Shown here piece by piece: positions 16,056 to 25,186 of a stretch of 33,802 bases of DNA. The position numbers and the translations under genes are program-made. Below the pieces are notes generated by a model. That model was not told the origin of the DNA. It saw nothing but the letters and a program-made list of their open reading frames with translations, and searched no databases. Each line of letters opens with the position of its first letter. Positions within the stretch are counted from its first letter, which is position 1. Origin of the DNA: a bacterium BMS3Bbin09 (GTDB lineage: Bacteria; Nitrospirota; Thermodesulfovibrionia; UBA6902); the NCBI GenBank assembly GCA_002897915.1, contig BDTS01000111.1, forward strand, positions 1 through 33,802, given 5' to 3'.

Positions 16056-16086
16056 ACGTGAAAGGGAACTTTTCACGTCTTTTTTT
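16056..16086 (+). terminator. Intrinsic terminator after the HNH remnant
   Basis: ACGTGAAA and TTTCACGT form an 8-bp stem around a 7-nt loop and are followed by CT and six T residues. It has the correct form for plus-strand termination. Confidence 0.7.
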
Positions 16087-16347
16087 AGTTGCCGATTATC
16101 TCCACCATTGCCGTACTTTCATTAAGTTTCGGTGTCAGTCTTCGCTGCACCAGTCACCCATCAGGATTAAGGTCATGCCAACAATACTGCTTGACCCTTC
16201 CCCGAGTAATCGGGGCCAGAAAATCTTCGGTTCCATGTCGTGTCCATATGCCGGTGGTGTCAGGTCTCCATTCTTCATTTGCCGGGTCAGGTTTTGCCTT
16301 TTGGATATAATATATACTATACAAACCAAATATTAAGGAGTTTAATT
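16087..16347. other. Intergenic region without a recognisable gene
   Basis: The roughly 350 bases between the HNH remnant and the YchJ-like gene contain the terminator at 16056-16086 and, near their end, a consensus -10 TATAAT at 16306-16311. No convincing -35 is present at 16-18 bp. Translation of either strand gives only short frames without recognisable similarity. Confidence 0.5.
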
Positions 16348-16842
16348 ATGAATACATGTCCATGCGGAACCGGGCTTGCCTATGCAGAGTGCTGCGGTCC
16401 GATCATAGATGGGACGCAGAATGCGTCGAGTGCCGAGCAGCTGATGCGCTCCAGATACACAGCCTATGCAAAACAGGATATCGAGTATATATTTTCTTCG
16501 CTTCATCCGGAGTACAGGAAGGACTTTGACGAGAAGAGCACCCGTCAGTGGGCGAAGAGCTCTCAATGGCAAAATCTTGAGATACTTGATACCAGTGGCG
16601 GCGGCGAGGGTGACACCGAAGGCACTGTGGAGTTTATCGCTACGTTTACGGAAGGCGGCACACGCAGAGAGCACCATGAGCTTGCGAGCTTTAAAAAAGA
16701 TGAGGGCAGATGGTATTTTGTAGACGGCAATCCTGTTGCCCCCAAGACAGTCGTGCGTGAAGGGGCAAAGGTCGGACGCAACGATCCCTGCACATGCGGA
16801 AGCGGCAGGAAATTTAAAAAATGCTGCGGCGCTAATGTCTAA
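16348..16842 (+). CDS. YchJ-like SEC-C motif protein (UPF0225)
   Basis: The 164-residue protein starts with a SEC-C zinc motif ([13 protein letters not shown]) and ends with a second one ([15 protein letters not shown]). Between them is the NTF2-like core of the YchJ/UPF0225 family ([22 protein letters not shown], then FIATFTEGG and EGRWYFVDG). The start at 16348 follows AAGGAG by 7 nt. The family has no well established function; SEC-C knuckles resemble those of SecA and bind zinc. The stop overlaps the convergent phosphoketolase stop by 4 nt. Confidence 0.9.
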   Translation: MNTCPCGTGLAYAECCGPIIDGTQNASSAEQLMRSRYTAYAKQDIEYIFSSLHPEYRKDFDEKSTRQWAKSSQWQNLEILDTSGGGEGDTEGTVEFIATFTEGGTRREHHELASFKKDEGRWYFVDGNPVAPKTVVREGAKVGRNDPCTCGSGRKFKKCCGANV

Positions 16843-19217
16843 CTGTCCAGCTGTCCCATCCCCCACTTCCAATCCCTGATCTCGGGCATGTCCTCTCCGT
16901 ATTTTTTGATGTACTCTTCATGTTCAACGAGTTTGTCGCTGATATGTTTTTTGAGGTAGGCGGCATGCTGTCCGAGGCTCGGAACGCGGTCGATAACGTC
17001 GGCAACAAGATCGAACCGGTCGATGTCATTAAGGACGCATATATCGAACGGGGTTGTTGTTGTGCCTTCTTCTTTATAGCCTCTGACATGCAGGTTCTTG
17101 TGATTGGTCCTTCTGTACGTCAGGCGGTGGATCAGCCAGGGGTAGCCGTGGAAGGCAAAGATGATCGGTTTGTCGGTTGTAAAGATCATATCGAACTCCT
17201 TGTCCGTGAACCCGTGCGGGTGCTCGCTCTGAGGCTGGAGCGTCATCAGGTTCACGACATTGACGACTCTGACCTTCAGGTTCGGGGCATGTTCCCGGAG
17301 GATCTCCACGGCTGCCAGTGTCTCAAGGGTAGGGATGTCCCCGGCACAGGCCATTACAACATCCGGTTCGAAACCCTTGTCATTGCTTGCCCATTCCCAT
17401 ATGCCGGCGCCTGAGCTGCAGTGCTTTATCGCTTCATCCATACTCAGGTATTGGAGGGAGGGCTGTTTGCCGGCAACGATAACGTTCACGTCATTGCGGC
17501 TCCGGAGGCAATGGTCCGCGACACAGAGCAGGGTGTTGGCGTCAGGCGGAAGATACACGCGTATCACTTCCGCTTTTTTGTTCACAACATGGTCTATAAA
17601 GCCGGGGTCCTGGTGGCTGAAGCCGTTATGGTCCTGCCGCCATACATGGGAGGTCAGCAGATAATTAAGGGAAGCGATCGGGCGCCTCCATGGTATCTCA
17701 TCAGTTGTGACCTTGAGCCATTTCGCGTGCTGGTTGAACATGGAGTCGATGATATGTATGAATGCCTCGTAGCACGAGAAAAAACCGTGGCGGCCCGTCA
17801 GGAGGTATCCTTCGAGCCACCCCTGGCAGGTGTGCTCGCTCAGTATCTCCATCACGCGGCCGTCGGGTGAAAGATTATCGTCTTCAGGTATGGTCCAGTC
17901 CATCCATGTCCTTTTTGTCACCTCGAACAATGCCCCGAGGCGGTTCGATGCTGTTTCATCCGGACCGAAGACACGGAAGTTGCTGCTTTTCATGTTGAAT
18001 TTCATTATGTCGCGCAGGAATTTGCCGAGTTCACGCGTGGCCTCGCCTATCGTCTGTCCCGGTTCTGGTACCTCCAAGGCGAACTCTCTGAAATCCGGCA
18101 TCTTAAGGTTCTTTAGCAGTATCCCGCCGTTCGCGTGCGGATTGGCGCTCATGCGGTGGTTCCCGACAGGGGCAAGTTTGGCCAGCTCCTGTATCAATGC
18201 GCCGTTCTCATCAAAGAGTTCTTCGGGTCTGTAGCTCTTCATCCAGTCCTCAAGGAGCTGGATATGATCGGGCCGGCCTTTCATTTCTGAGAAAGGAACC
18301 TGATGCGACCTCCAGAAGTCCTCTGTTTTTTTCCCGTCAACCTCTTTGGGGCCGGTCCATCCTTTCGGCGAGCGGAGAATTATCATTGGCCACTGAGGAC
18401 GTTTTACAGTTTCGTTTCGGCGGGCCTTTTTCTGTATTGATCTGATACTGCTTAAAATCTTATCCATTGTTTTGGCCATTGTCCGGTGCATGATCTCCGG
18501 GTCTGAACCCTCGACAAAATAAGGTTTGTAGCCGTATCCGACAAACAGGCTCTCAAGTTCCTTTTTGCTGATCCTTGAGAGGATGGTTGGGTTGGCGATC
18601 TTGTATCCATTTAAATGCAGGATAGGCAGCACAGCGCCGTCACGGACTGGGTTAAGGAATTTATTGGAATGCCATGAGGTCGCCATCGGACCTGTCTCTG
18701 CCTCTCCGTCGCCTACAACACAGGTGACTATCAGGTCAGGGTTGTCGAATGCCGCGCCGTAAGCATGGGAGAGCGCGTACCCGAGCTCTCCGCCTTCATG
18801 TATCGAGCCGGGGGTCTCCGGGGCCACATGGCTCGGTATCCCGCCGGGGAACGAGAACTGCCTGAAGAGCTTTCTCATCCCGTCCTCATCCTGTGATATG
18901 TCCGGATAGAATTCACTATATGTCCCTTCGAGATATGTATTGGCTATAATGCCCGGCCCGCCGTGCCCCGGTCCGCATACATAGATCATGTTCAAGTGAT
19001 CTTTTTTGATGACCCGGTTGAGATGCACGTAAATGAAATTAAGCCCGGGGGTAGTGCCCCAGTGTCCGAGCAGTCTGGGTTTGATATGTTTGATATCCAA
19101 AGGCTCCTTCAGCAGCGGATTGGCATACAGGTATATCTGCCCGACTGAAAGATAATTTGCCGCGCGCCAGTATGCGTGCATTTTCTTCAGTTCATCTTTT
19201 AATAATATCTCAGCCAC
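16839..19217 (-). CDS. xfp: Phosphoketolase (xylulose-5-phosphate/fructose-6-phosphate)
   Basis: This thiamine diphosphate enzyme cleaves xylulose 5-phosphate and/or fructose 6-phosphate with phosphate to acetyl phosphate plus glyceraldehyde 3-phosphate or erythrose 4-phosphate. The 792-residue length is typical. The XFP_N domain shows [11 protein letters not shown] and [19 protein letters not shown], the ThDP site has [11 protein letters not shown] and [11 protein letters not shown], and the C-terminal XFP_C domain contains [17 protein letters not shown]. The start is GTG at 19217, with GGGGGAT at a suitable distance, 32 nt after a predicted transcription start. No frameshift or missing core motif is visible. 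With acetate kinase 1.5 kb away it would form an ATP-yielding acetate branch. Substrate preference cannot be decided from sequence alone. Confidence 0.97.
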   Translation of the reverse strand: MAEILLKDELKKMHAYWRAANYLSVGQIYLYANPLLKEPLDIKHIKPRLLGHWGTTPGLNFIYVHLNRVIKKDHLNMIYVCGPGHGGPGIIANTYLEGTYSEFYPDISQDEDGMRKLFRQFSFPGGIPSHVAPETPGSIHEGGELGYALSHAYGAAFDNPDLIVTCVVGDGEAETGPMATSWHSNKFLNPVRDGAVLPILHLNGYKIANPTILSRISKKELESLFVGYGYKPYFVEGSDPEIMHRTMAKTMDKILSSIRSIQKKARRNETVKRPQWPMIILRSPKGWTGPKEVDGKKTEDFWRSHQVPFSEMKGRPDHIQLLEDWMKSYRPEELFDENGALIQELAKLAPVGNHRMSANPHANGGILLKNLKMPDFREFALEVPEPGQTIGEATRELGKFLRDIMKFNMKSSNFRVFGPDETASNRLGALFEVTKRTWMDWTIPEDDNLSPDGRVMEILSEHTCQGWLEGYLLTGRHGFFSCYEAFIHIIDSMFNQHAKWLKVTTDEIPWRRPIASLNYLLTSHVWRQDHNGFSHQDPGFIDHVVNKKAEVIRVYLPPDANTLLCVADHCLRSRNDVNVIVAGKQPSLQYLSMDEAIKHCSSGAGIWEWASNDKGFEPDVVMACAGDIPTLETLAAVEILREHAPNLKVRVVNVVNLMTLQPQSEHPHGFTDKEFDMIFTTDKPIIFAFHGYPWLIHRLTYRRTNHKNLHVRGYKEEGTTTTPFDICVLNDIDRFDLVADVIDRVPSLGQHAAYLKKHISDKLVEHEEYIKKYGEDMPEIRDWKWGMGQLDS

Positions 19218-19255
19218 TATATCCCCCGATCTGAAAAGGTTTTTATAACTGACGG

Positions 19256-19284
19256 ATTATAGAACATATATATACAGGGTACAA
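19256..19284 (-). promoter_or_regulatory. Candidate phosphoketolase promoter
   Basis: On the minus strand TTGTAC (19279-19284) and consensus TATAAT (19256-19261) are separated by 17 bp. Transcription would start near 19249, giving a leader of about 32 nt that contains the GGGGGAT ribosome binding site. Confidence 0.55.
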
Positions 19285-19339
19285 CCCCCTGGGTGCCGGG
19301 TGCTTGAGGGGAAATATTAACCTGCATTCGTACCTTTCT

Positions 19340-19401
19340 ACCATAGGCATAAGTTTCGTACGAATATATGAAATTGCTAATTTCATCTATTCAACTCAGC
19401 T
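19340..19401 (+). repeat. Dispersed palindromic repeat, copy A
   Basis: This 62-bp unit starts ACCATAGGCATAAGTTTCGT and ends ATTCAACTCAGCT. Its second half is a hairpin with 13 of 14 paired bases (19362-19375 with 19379-19392, loop GCT). An inverted second copy lies at 31268-31330 and agrees at roughly 85 percent of positions. It ends 42 nt before the predicted mgtE start. It looks like a small non-coding mobile or REP-type element. Confidence 0.8.
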
Positions 19402-19442
19402 TTATCTGGATTCTCTTGCCCGATTTTGTTATGATTCCTTCC

Positions 19443-20792
19443 ATGGAACTGATGGAACAAAAAGAGCTGATCGAGAAGCAGCTGGAGGAAAAAGACTACC
19501 CGGCACTTAAGGAGAGTCTCCAGGCGCATCCGGCGGAGATCGCGGAACTTATGAACCAGCTTGACCCGGAAGACCGGACGCTTATTTTCCGTCTCTTGAG
19601 CAAGGACATTGCTGTTGAGGTCTTTGAGCACATTGACAGCAATGTGCAGTCGGAGATACTGAGCGGTTTTCATGACGCGAAACTTATCGGGATCGTCGAT
19701 GCCATGAGTCCTGATGACAGGGCGCGCCTTATCGATGAACTCCCGGCGCTGGTGGTCAAGAAGCTGCGTATGACGATGACGCCCCAGGAGTGGAACGCTA
19801 CATCAACTCTGCTCGGATACGCTGAGGACACGGCGGGCAGGATGATGACGCCAGAATTTGTGGATCTTAAGGACCACATGACCGTAAGGGAAGCGCTCAA
19901 ACGCATCAGGCGCATAGGCAAGGACAGTGAAACGATCTATTATCTTTATGTGACGGATGTAACGCGCCACCTGCTCGGAGCTGTATCATTGAGAAGGATA
20001 GTGCTTTCCGAATCTGATATGATGATCAGGGACATAATGGACTCCGAGGTGATCAAGGTATCCACTGATGACGACCAGGAAGCCGTTGCCGGGGTTGTCA
20101 AGGACTATGACTTTCTGGCGGTTCCGGTAGTGGACAAGGAGAGCCGTCTTGTCGGTATAATAACGGTCGATGACATAATCGATGTTATGGAAGAAGAGGC
20201 GACCGAAGACATCCTGAAGAGCAGCGGTGTGGCTGTGGCTGAAAAGGGATATTTCGAATCTTCTCTCTTGAACAATTTCAGTAAGAGGATAGGCTGGCTG
20301 GTGCTTCTTCTTATAATGAATACATTATCGGGGACCATTATCCTTGCCAATAAAGAATTGCTTGCGACGATAGTTGCGCTGTCCGCTTTCATGCCGATCC
20401 TCATCGGGACGGGCGGTAATACGGGTTCGCAGTCAGCCACGGTCGTTATACGTGGACTCGCGGTCGGAGAGATAGAGGTAAAAAATGCTATGCGCATTCT
20501 TTTCAGGGAGATTTTACTGGGAGTAATGATCGGGCTGCTCCTGGGCGCAGGGGCCACGTTATGGGCATACTGGCTCCAGGGTGACTGGATGGTGTCTATT
20601 ATTGTGGGTTTGAGCTTTGTCTTTGTAATGACTGTATCGACAACCCTCGGGACATTTCTTCCCTTTGTTGTGAAAAGGATCGGGTTCGACCCCGCCCTTA
20701 TCGCAACCCCTTTGATCACAACCACCATTGATGTCACCTCTTTACTTATTTACTTCAAGATAGCTGCTCTGCTAATTGGTGTCAATCTCTGA
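19443..20792 (+). CDS. mgtE: MgtE Mg2+ transporter
   Basis: MgtE is a homodimeric inner-membrane Mg2+ channel gated by cytoplasmic Mg2+. The 449-residue product from 19443 has the usual length: the acidic superhelical N domain (about 10-125), two CBS domains (about 130-255, including MTPEFVDL and VPVVDKESRLVGIITVDDI), the plug helix, and five membrane segments (about 290-445) with the conserved LIGTGGNTGSQSATVVIRG and PFVVKRIGFDPA motifs. Upstream in-frame ATGs at 19368 and 19431 exist; 19368 lies inside a dispersed repeat and is unlikely. No Shine-Dalgarno sequence is visible. TATGAT at 19430-19435 would place the transcription start at the ATG, but its -35 is weak. It may be the only intact Mg2+ transporter here, given the broken corA. 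Confidence 0.93.
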   Translation: MELMEQKELIEKQLEEKDYPALKESLQAHPAEIAELMNQLDPEDRTLIFRLLSKDIAVEVFEHIDSNVQSEILSGFHDAKLIGIVDAMSPDDRARLIDELPALVVKKLRMTMTPQEWNATSTLLGYAEDTAGRMMTPEFVDLKDHMTVREALKRIRRIGKDSETIYYLYVTDVTRHLLGAVSLRRIVLSESDMMIRDIMDSEVIKVSTDDDQEAVAGVVKDYDFLAVPVVDKESRLVGIITVDDIIDVMEEEATEDILKSSGVAVAEKGYFESSLLNNFSKRIGWLVLLLIMNTLSGTIILANKELLATIVALSAFMPILIGTGGNTGSQSATVVIRGLAVGEIEVKNAMRILFREILLGVMIGLLLGAGATLWAYWLQGDWMVSIIVGLSFVFVMTVSTTLGTFLPFVVKRIGFDPALIATPLITTTIDVTSLLIYFKIAALLIGVNL

Positions 20793-20831
20793 GCGAAAGG
20801 GCACCCACAGGGGGAGTGTCCGTACTAGTGT

Positions 20832-20868
20832 CCCCCGTAGTTTTCTTTCGAAAACTAAGACACGGGGG
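20832..20868. other. Two-part hairpin between convergent mgtE and RND pump genes
   Basis: CCCCCGT (20832-20838) pairs with ACGGGGG (20862-20868), and inside it AGTTTT (20839-20844) pairs with AAAACT (20851-20856) around CTTTCG; five unpaired bases bulge on the 3' side. It sits between the stops of two converging genes, a usual place for bidirectional termination, but no T-tract follows. Confidence 0.5.
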
Positions 20869-20881
20869 CTGTGGCGTAATA

Positions 20882-23800
20882 TTAAATTTCTTCGATGCCT
20901 TGCCTTTTGCGCTTGAACAGTTCCAGCAGGTCCTCAAGTATTAAATAAAGTGAAGGCACAAGTAATAATGTGATCAATGTTGCGAAAAGTATCCCGAACC
21001 CGAGGCTGATCGCCATAGGGATGAGGAACTGGGCCTGCATGCTCTTTTCGATTATGATCGGTGTCAGTCCCAGAGATGTTGTCAGTGAGGTAAGTATGAT
21101 CGGGCGGAACCTCCGCTGCGCTGCCTGTATAACAGCTTCATGTAATTTAGTGCCGGACTTTCTTAGTTCGTTTGTAAAGTTTACGAGCAGCAGGGAATCG
21201 TTCACCACCACGCCGGTAAGCGCCACAAGGCCGAACATGCTCAGGATGCTCAGGTTAAATCCGAGCATGAGATGTCCGAGTATCGCGCCTACGAACCCGA
21301 AGGGGATGGCGGACATGATAATGAAGGGCTGCAGATAACTCCTGAACGGGATCGCGAGGAGACAGTAAATAAGGAACTGCGCCATTAAAAACCCTTTGAG
21401 CAGGCTCCCGAGTGAGTCCCTGCGTTCCTTCTCCTGTCCTTCAAGGTCGTAAGAAAGGCCAGGATGATCTGACTGCAGGGCCTTGAGCACTGTTTTGCTC
21501 ATGTCCGCGAGTATGTCCTCGGCATTTGCTATTTTGCTGTCTACACTCGCTGTAACATTGATGACCCTTTTTCTGTCTGCCCTGTTAATTTCGCTGAAGC
21601 CCCTTCCTTTTTCAACGGACGCGGCCTGACTGAATGGCACTTCGATGCCGCCGGGGGTGCGTATGCGCATGGATTCGAGATCGCTAAGGCTCATTCTCTC
21701 GTCTTCCGGATAACGCACCATTACTTTTATCTCGTTGCGGCCTCTCTGGAGCCTGAGGGCCTCGCTGCCGTAGAATGCCGATCGTATCTGCCTGCCGAGT
21801 TCAGCTTCGGTGATACCGAGTGTGCGGGCCTCGGACTTCAGTCTGAGTTTCAGTTCGCGTTTGCCTTTTGTATGGTTGTCGTCAATATCGCTTACACCCG
21901 GATAATCGGCAAGGGCTGTTTTTATCCTGTCAACTGAATCTGAGAGGACTTCGAAGTCTTCATGCGCGATCCGTATATCAATGTCATTGCCGAAATGCAC
22001 AAGGGATGATGCAAAAGTAACGGAGTCCGCGCCCGGAATAGAGCCGACGGCCTCGCGCCATTTACGCGCAATATCAGCGGAAGGCACATCCCGCTTCTCG
22101 GCCTTTGTCAGAAGCATCGCAACGCTCGAACTGTTTGTGGCCGTTGACCTGCTGTCGCCTGTGGCGCTTGAATGCATTGACCCTCCGACAACTGAAAAAA
22201 TATGGCGGAGAATACTGTTTCCTTCGGGTCTCTCTTTATCGAAATTCAGAACGATCTCCTCTGCCTTTTTGACAACAAGATCGTGCGCCTTTGCGGTTTC
22301 TTCCACCGGCGTGCCTATTGGCATTTTAATTGTCGCGGTTATTATATTGGCATCGACCTCGGGCATGAAGTGAAATCTGATTATTCCTCCGCCCACAAGC
22401 CCTATTGTTATCAGCAATATTGCTAAAGCGGCCGCGAGCGTGGTGTACCTGTGTCTGGTGCAGATCGTCAGGAGATTTTTGTAAGGTCCGTTAATAAATC
22501 TTTCGAGCCGTTTACTAAAACCCTCCCTGACTCTAGTGATAAATAGAGCAGGGCCCCACGAGGGGCGCGATTCTTTTCCCAGGGCCAGGTGCGCTGGAAG
22601 GATCAGCAAAGATTCAACAAGAGAAATTAAGAGTATCGGGATGACCACTAACGGGATGACTTTGATGAACTTGCCCATTGTGCCGCTTACGAAGATGAGA
22701 GGCAGGAACGCTGCAACTGTTGTCAATACAGAGAATATTACCGGGTTCCCGACCTCGATAGTGCCGTCTATTGCCGCGTTCATATATGATTTTTTCATGC
22801 GTCTGTGCGTGAATACGTTTTCTCCGACAATGATCGCGTCATCAACTACGATACCGAGCGCGAGGATGAATGCGAACAAAGAGATCATATTTATTGATAC
22901 ATCGAACCCGGGCATCAGCAGCAGGGCGCCGAGGAAAGATATCGGAATGCCGAGCATCACCCACATGGCCAGTCTTATCTGCAGGAAGAGCCCCAGGATG
23001 ATGAATATCAGTATCAGGCCGAAGAACGCGTTTCTGAGCAGAAGGTCCATTCTGCTGCGGTATACGTCTGAGTAGTCGTTCCATATGGCCAGTTTTATTG
23101 AATCCGGCAGGCCAGGTCTTTTTTGCTCAACGTAATTTTTGACGATGGCTGATATATCGAGCGGCTTCTGGTCACCTACACGGTATATTGCCACCATGGC
23201 CGATGGGAGGCCGTTTAAACGGGAATACTGGTCCGTCTCCATGAATCCGTCCCGGACGTCCGCGATATCGCCGAGCCTGAGCTCGGTCCCGTCACTTTTT
23301 TCCAGAATTGTGATGGCCGCGTACTCCGGCCCTGTATAGCGTTTTTCTTTTGTCCGTATGAGGATCTCGCCGCCTTTTGCTTTTACAGCGCCTCCGGGGA
23401 GGTCGATCGAGGCCTGTCTTATCCTCCCGGCGATCTGTTCGAGTGTGAGGTTGTATTTTCGCAATGTATCTTCCCTTACATCGATGGATATCTCATAGGG
23501 CCTTACACCGGTGATATCGGCCTGGGTGATCCCGGGCATTGCGAGGAGTTCGTCCCTTATGGATTCCGCGTTTTCACGAAGGCTCCTTTCGGGGGCGTCG
23601 CCGTATACCACGATCGAGACGACCTCGCGCCTGCGCGCTATTTTGGTGACGATCGGTTTTTCCGCGTCTTCAGGGAAGGTGGTTATGCGGTCGACCTCGG
23701 CCTTGATGTCCTGCAGGATCAGATCGATATTCTCGCCATCCAGTATCTCCGCAGAGACAGTTCCGGACCCTTCACCGGCCACGGATGTAATCTCTTTTAT

Positions 23801-24031
23801 CCCGGTAAGACTGCTGAGGCTTTCTTCTATTTTAAGGACTATTCCGTCTTCAACTTCCTCGGGTCCAGCGCCCGGATAGGCCACCGTGACCTGTACTATC
23901 TCAAGCTCGATCTCCGGGAAGACCTCCTGTTTTATGGAATAGGTCATTACCAGCCCGCCGATGATGAATATCAGCATCAGCAGGTTTGCGGCAACGTGGT
24001 TGTTCGCCATCCATTTTATCTGGCGGTTCAT
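20882..24031 (-). CDS. RND-family efflux pump, inner-membrane transporter
   Basis: This 1049-residue proton-driven exporter has the full AcrB-type duplication: TM1 (about 12-32), a large periplasmic loop, six membrane helices (about 335-480), a further helix (about 520-545), a second large loop and the terminal helices (about 860-1035). The helix motif LGIVVDDAIIVGENV carries the paired Asp residues used in proton relay, and NLLMLIFIIGG and VFPEIE are typical of the N terminus. It belongs with the HAE1/AcrB or NolG-like drug and lipophile pumps rather than the CzcA metal group, though this is inferred. The TAA of the adaptor gene is followed directly by its ATG. It is the last gene of a four-gene operon. 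Confidence 0.93.
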   Translation of the reverse strand: MNRQIKWMANNHVAANLLMLIFIIGGLVMTYSIKQEVFPEIELEIVQVTVAYPGAGPEEVEDGIVLKIEESLSSLTGIKEITSVAGEGSGTVSAEILDGENIDLILQDIKAEVDRITTFPEDAEKPIVTKIARRREVVSIVVYGDAPERSLRENAESIRDELLAMPGITQADITGVRPYEISIDVREDTLRKYNLTLEQIAGRIRQASIDLPGGAVKAKGGEILIRTKEKRYTGPEYAAITILEKSDGTELRLGDIADVRDGFMETDQYSRLNGLPSAMVAIYRVGDQKPLDISAIVKNYVEQKRPGLPDSIKLAIWNDYSDVYRSRMDLLLRNAFFGLILIFIILGLFLQIRLAMWVMLGIPISFLGALLLMPGFDVSINMISLFAFILALGIVVDDAIIVGENVFTHRRMKKSYMNAAIDGTIEVGNPVIFSVLTTVAAFLPLIFVSGTMGKFIKVIPLVVIPILLISLVESLLILPAHLALGKESRPSWGPALFITRVREGFSKRLERFINGPYKNLLTICTRHRYTTLAAALAILLITIGLVGGGIIRFHFMPEVDANIITATIKMPIGTPVEETAKAHDLVVKKAEEIVLNFDKERPEGNSILRHIFSVVGGSMHSSATGDSRSTATNSSSVAMLLTKAEKRDVPSADIARKWREAVGSIPGADSVTFASSLVHFGNDIDIRIAHEDFEVLSDSVDRIKTALADYPGVSDIDDNHTKGKRELKLRLKSEARTLGITEAELGRQIRSAFYGSEALRLQRGRNEIKVMVRYPEDERMSLSDLESMRIRTPGGIEVPFSQAASVEKGRGFSEINRADRKRVINVTASVDSKIANAEDILADMSKTVLKALQSDHPGLSYDLEGQEKERRDSLGSLLKGFLMAQFLIYCLLAIPFRSYLQPFIIMSAIPFGFVGAILGHLMLGFNLSILSMFGLVALTGVVVNDSLLLVNFTNELRKSGTKLHEAVIQAAQRRFRPIILTSLTTSLGLTPIIIEKSMQAQFLIPMAISLGFGILFATLITLLLVPSLYLILEDLLELFKRKRQGIEEI

Positions 24032-25186
24032 TTATTTTATGGTCCTTAATTTCATTCCGTTGGCGGCTCCCGACAGATTGGTCAGGACGATAATGTCACC
24101 GTTAACAATGCCCTTATTTATAATTACTCTCTCTCTTTCAAATCTGAGCGGAACGACATCTGCTATTTTTAATTTATTCTTTTTATCCATGATCCAGACA
24201 GTTGAATTGTCCCTCAATGCTGTCCTCGGTATAACGAATACATTTTTCAGATTTCTGCCTTTGATCAAGACTTCAACAAATGAACCTGCAGCGAGGGAGG
24301 GGCCGTTTTTCCTTTTTTTCTTCAGTCCGTAAGGGTCATTTATCTCGACTATGACCTGCATCATACGGCTTTTTTCATCTATCTCTCCTGTTGAACGTAC
24401 GACATGGCCGGCCCATTCATATACGGTTCCGCTGATATTAAGGCGTACCACTGCATCGTTGTTATGACTCTCCATATTCAGCCAGCGAAGCTGTTCGGCA
24501 GTAAGGGATACGGCAACCTCAGCAGTATCTGTTCCCGCAAGTACAGCAACACTGTTTCCGGACCTGACATACTGGCCGACTTCGACGTTCTCGGAACGTA
24601 TCCTTACGCTAAAGGGCGCCTTTATTTCGGTCCGGGCAAGATTGAGCTTTGCCTGGTCCACCTTTGCGGAGGCTGACGCAAGTGCCGCCTTCGCGTTTTT
24701 TAACTGGGGTCCATAAAGCACAAGCGGGTTCGGGGGTGTCTCGTTTTCCTTATTGATCACGTTCCATTCGTTACGTGCGATCTCAGCCTGGCTCTCTATC
24801 TTTGCGAGTTCGTACTCGGCGTTCGCCTTCGAAGATCCTACCTGTTCAAGGGCGAGTTTGTAATCGGTATCTTCTATTCTGAACAATACAGTTCCTTTTT
24901 CAAAAAAGCCCCCTGCATCCAGACCGGGTGCCGTGTAGATCACCTCTCCGCTCACCTGCGGGATGACCGATATTTCTTGAGTTGATCTGACTGTTCCTGT
25001 GCCTTTTACGGTCATGGCTGCTATTTCTTTTTCAGCCTTCATGAACTCCACCAGTATCCCCGGGTCCTCTTTGGCCTCCTTGACTGCGACAGGATGTAAA
25101 GATGTAAGGGCCTTCATGATTAATAACCCGATAACGATCAAAGCGATCGGGATACCTATCTTTATCAACTTTGTTTTAGTGCTCAT
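24032..25186 (-). CDS. RND efflux periplasmic adaptor (membrane fusion protein)
   Basis: The 384-residue adaptor has an N-terminal membrane anchor (about 9-28). It continues with a lipoyl-type half (VIPQVSGEVIY), a coiled-coil hairpin (about 110-185, rich in Ala, Lys and Glu), the second lipoyl half (LARTEIKAPFSVRI), a beta-barrel domain (about 215-300) and a membrane-proximal domain (about 305-384). It links the inner-membrane pump to the outer-membrane factor. The ATG at 25186 follows GGGAG by 5 nt and lies inside the end of the outer-membrane factor gene (11-nt overlap). Its stop abuts the pump start with no gap, so expression is coupled. Confidence 0.92.
   Translation of the reverse strand: MSTKTKLIKIGIPIALIVIGLLIMKALTSLHPVAVKEAKEDPGILVEFMKAEKEIAAMTVKGTGTVRSTQEISVIPQVSGEVIYTAPGLDAGGFFEKGTVLFRIEDTDYKLALEQVGSSKANAEYELAKIESQAEIARNEWNVINKENETPPNPLVLYGPQLKNAKAALASASAKVDQAKLNLARTEIKAPFSVRIRSENVEVGQYVRSGNSVAVLAGTDTAEVAVSLTAEQLRWLNMESHNNDAVVRLNISGTVYEWAGHVVRSTGEIDEKSRMMQVIVEINDPYGLKKKRKNGPSLAAGSFVEVLIKGRNLKNVFVIPRTALRDNSTVWIMDKKNKLKIADVVPLRFERERVIINKGIVNGDIIVLTNLSGAANGMKLRTIK

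Noticed and set aside
16087-16347. REP-associated transposase remnant
   Set aside because: Translations of both strands show no recognisable transposase motif, so the impression rests on composition only.
16839-19217. Several long frames antisense to phosphoketolase
   Set aside because: They have no ribosome binding sites or known motifs and arise from the high GC third positions of the real gene.
19340-19401. CRISPR repeat
   Set aside because: Only two copies, in opposite orientation and 12 kb apart, without spacers.
19218-19442. M-box magnesium riboswitch before mgtE
   Set aside because: I could not see the conserved M-box core; the region contains the xfp promoter and a dispersed repeat instead.
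20882-24031. Long plus-strand frames opposite the RND pump
   Set aside because: Composition is that of shadow frames, with no start signals or family patterns.
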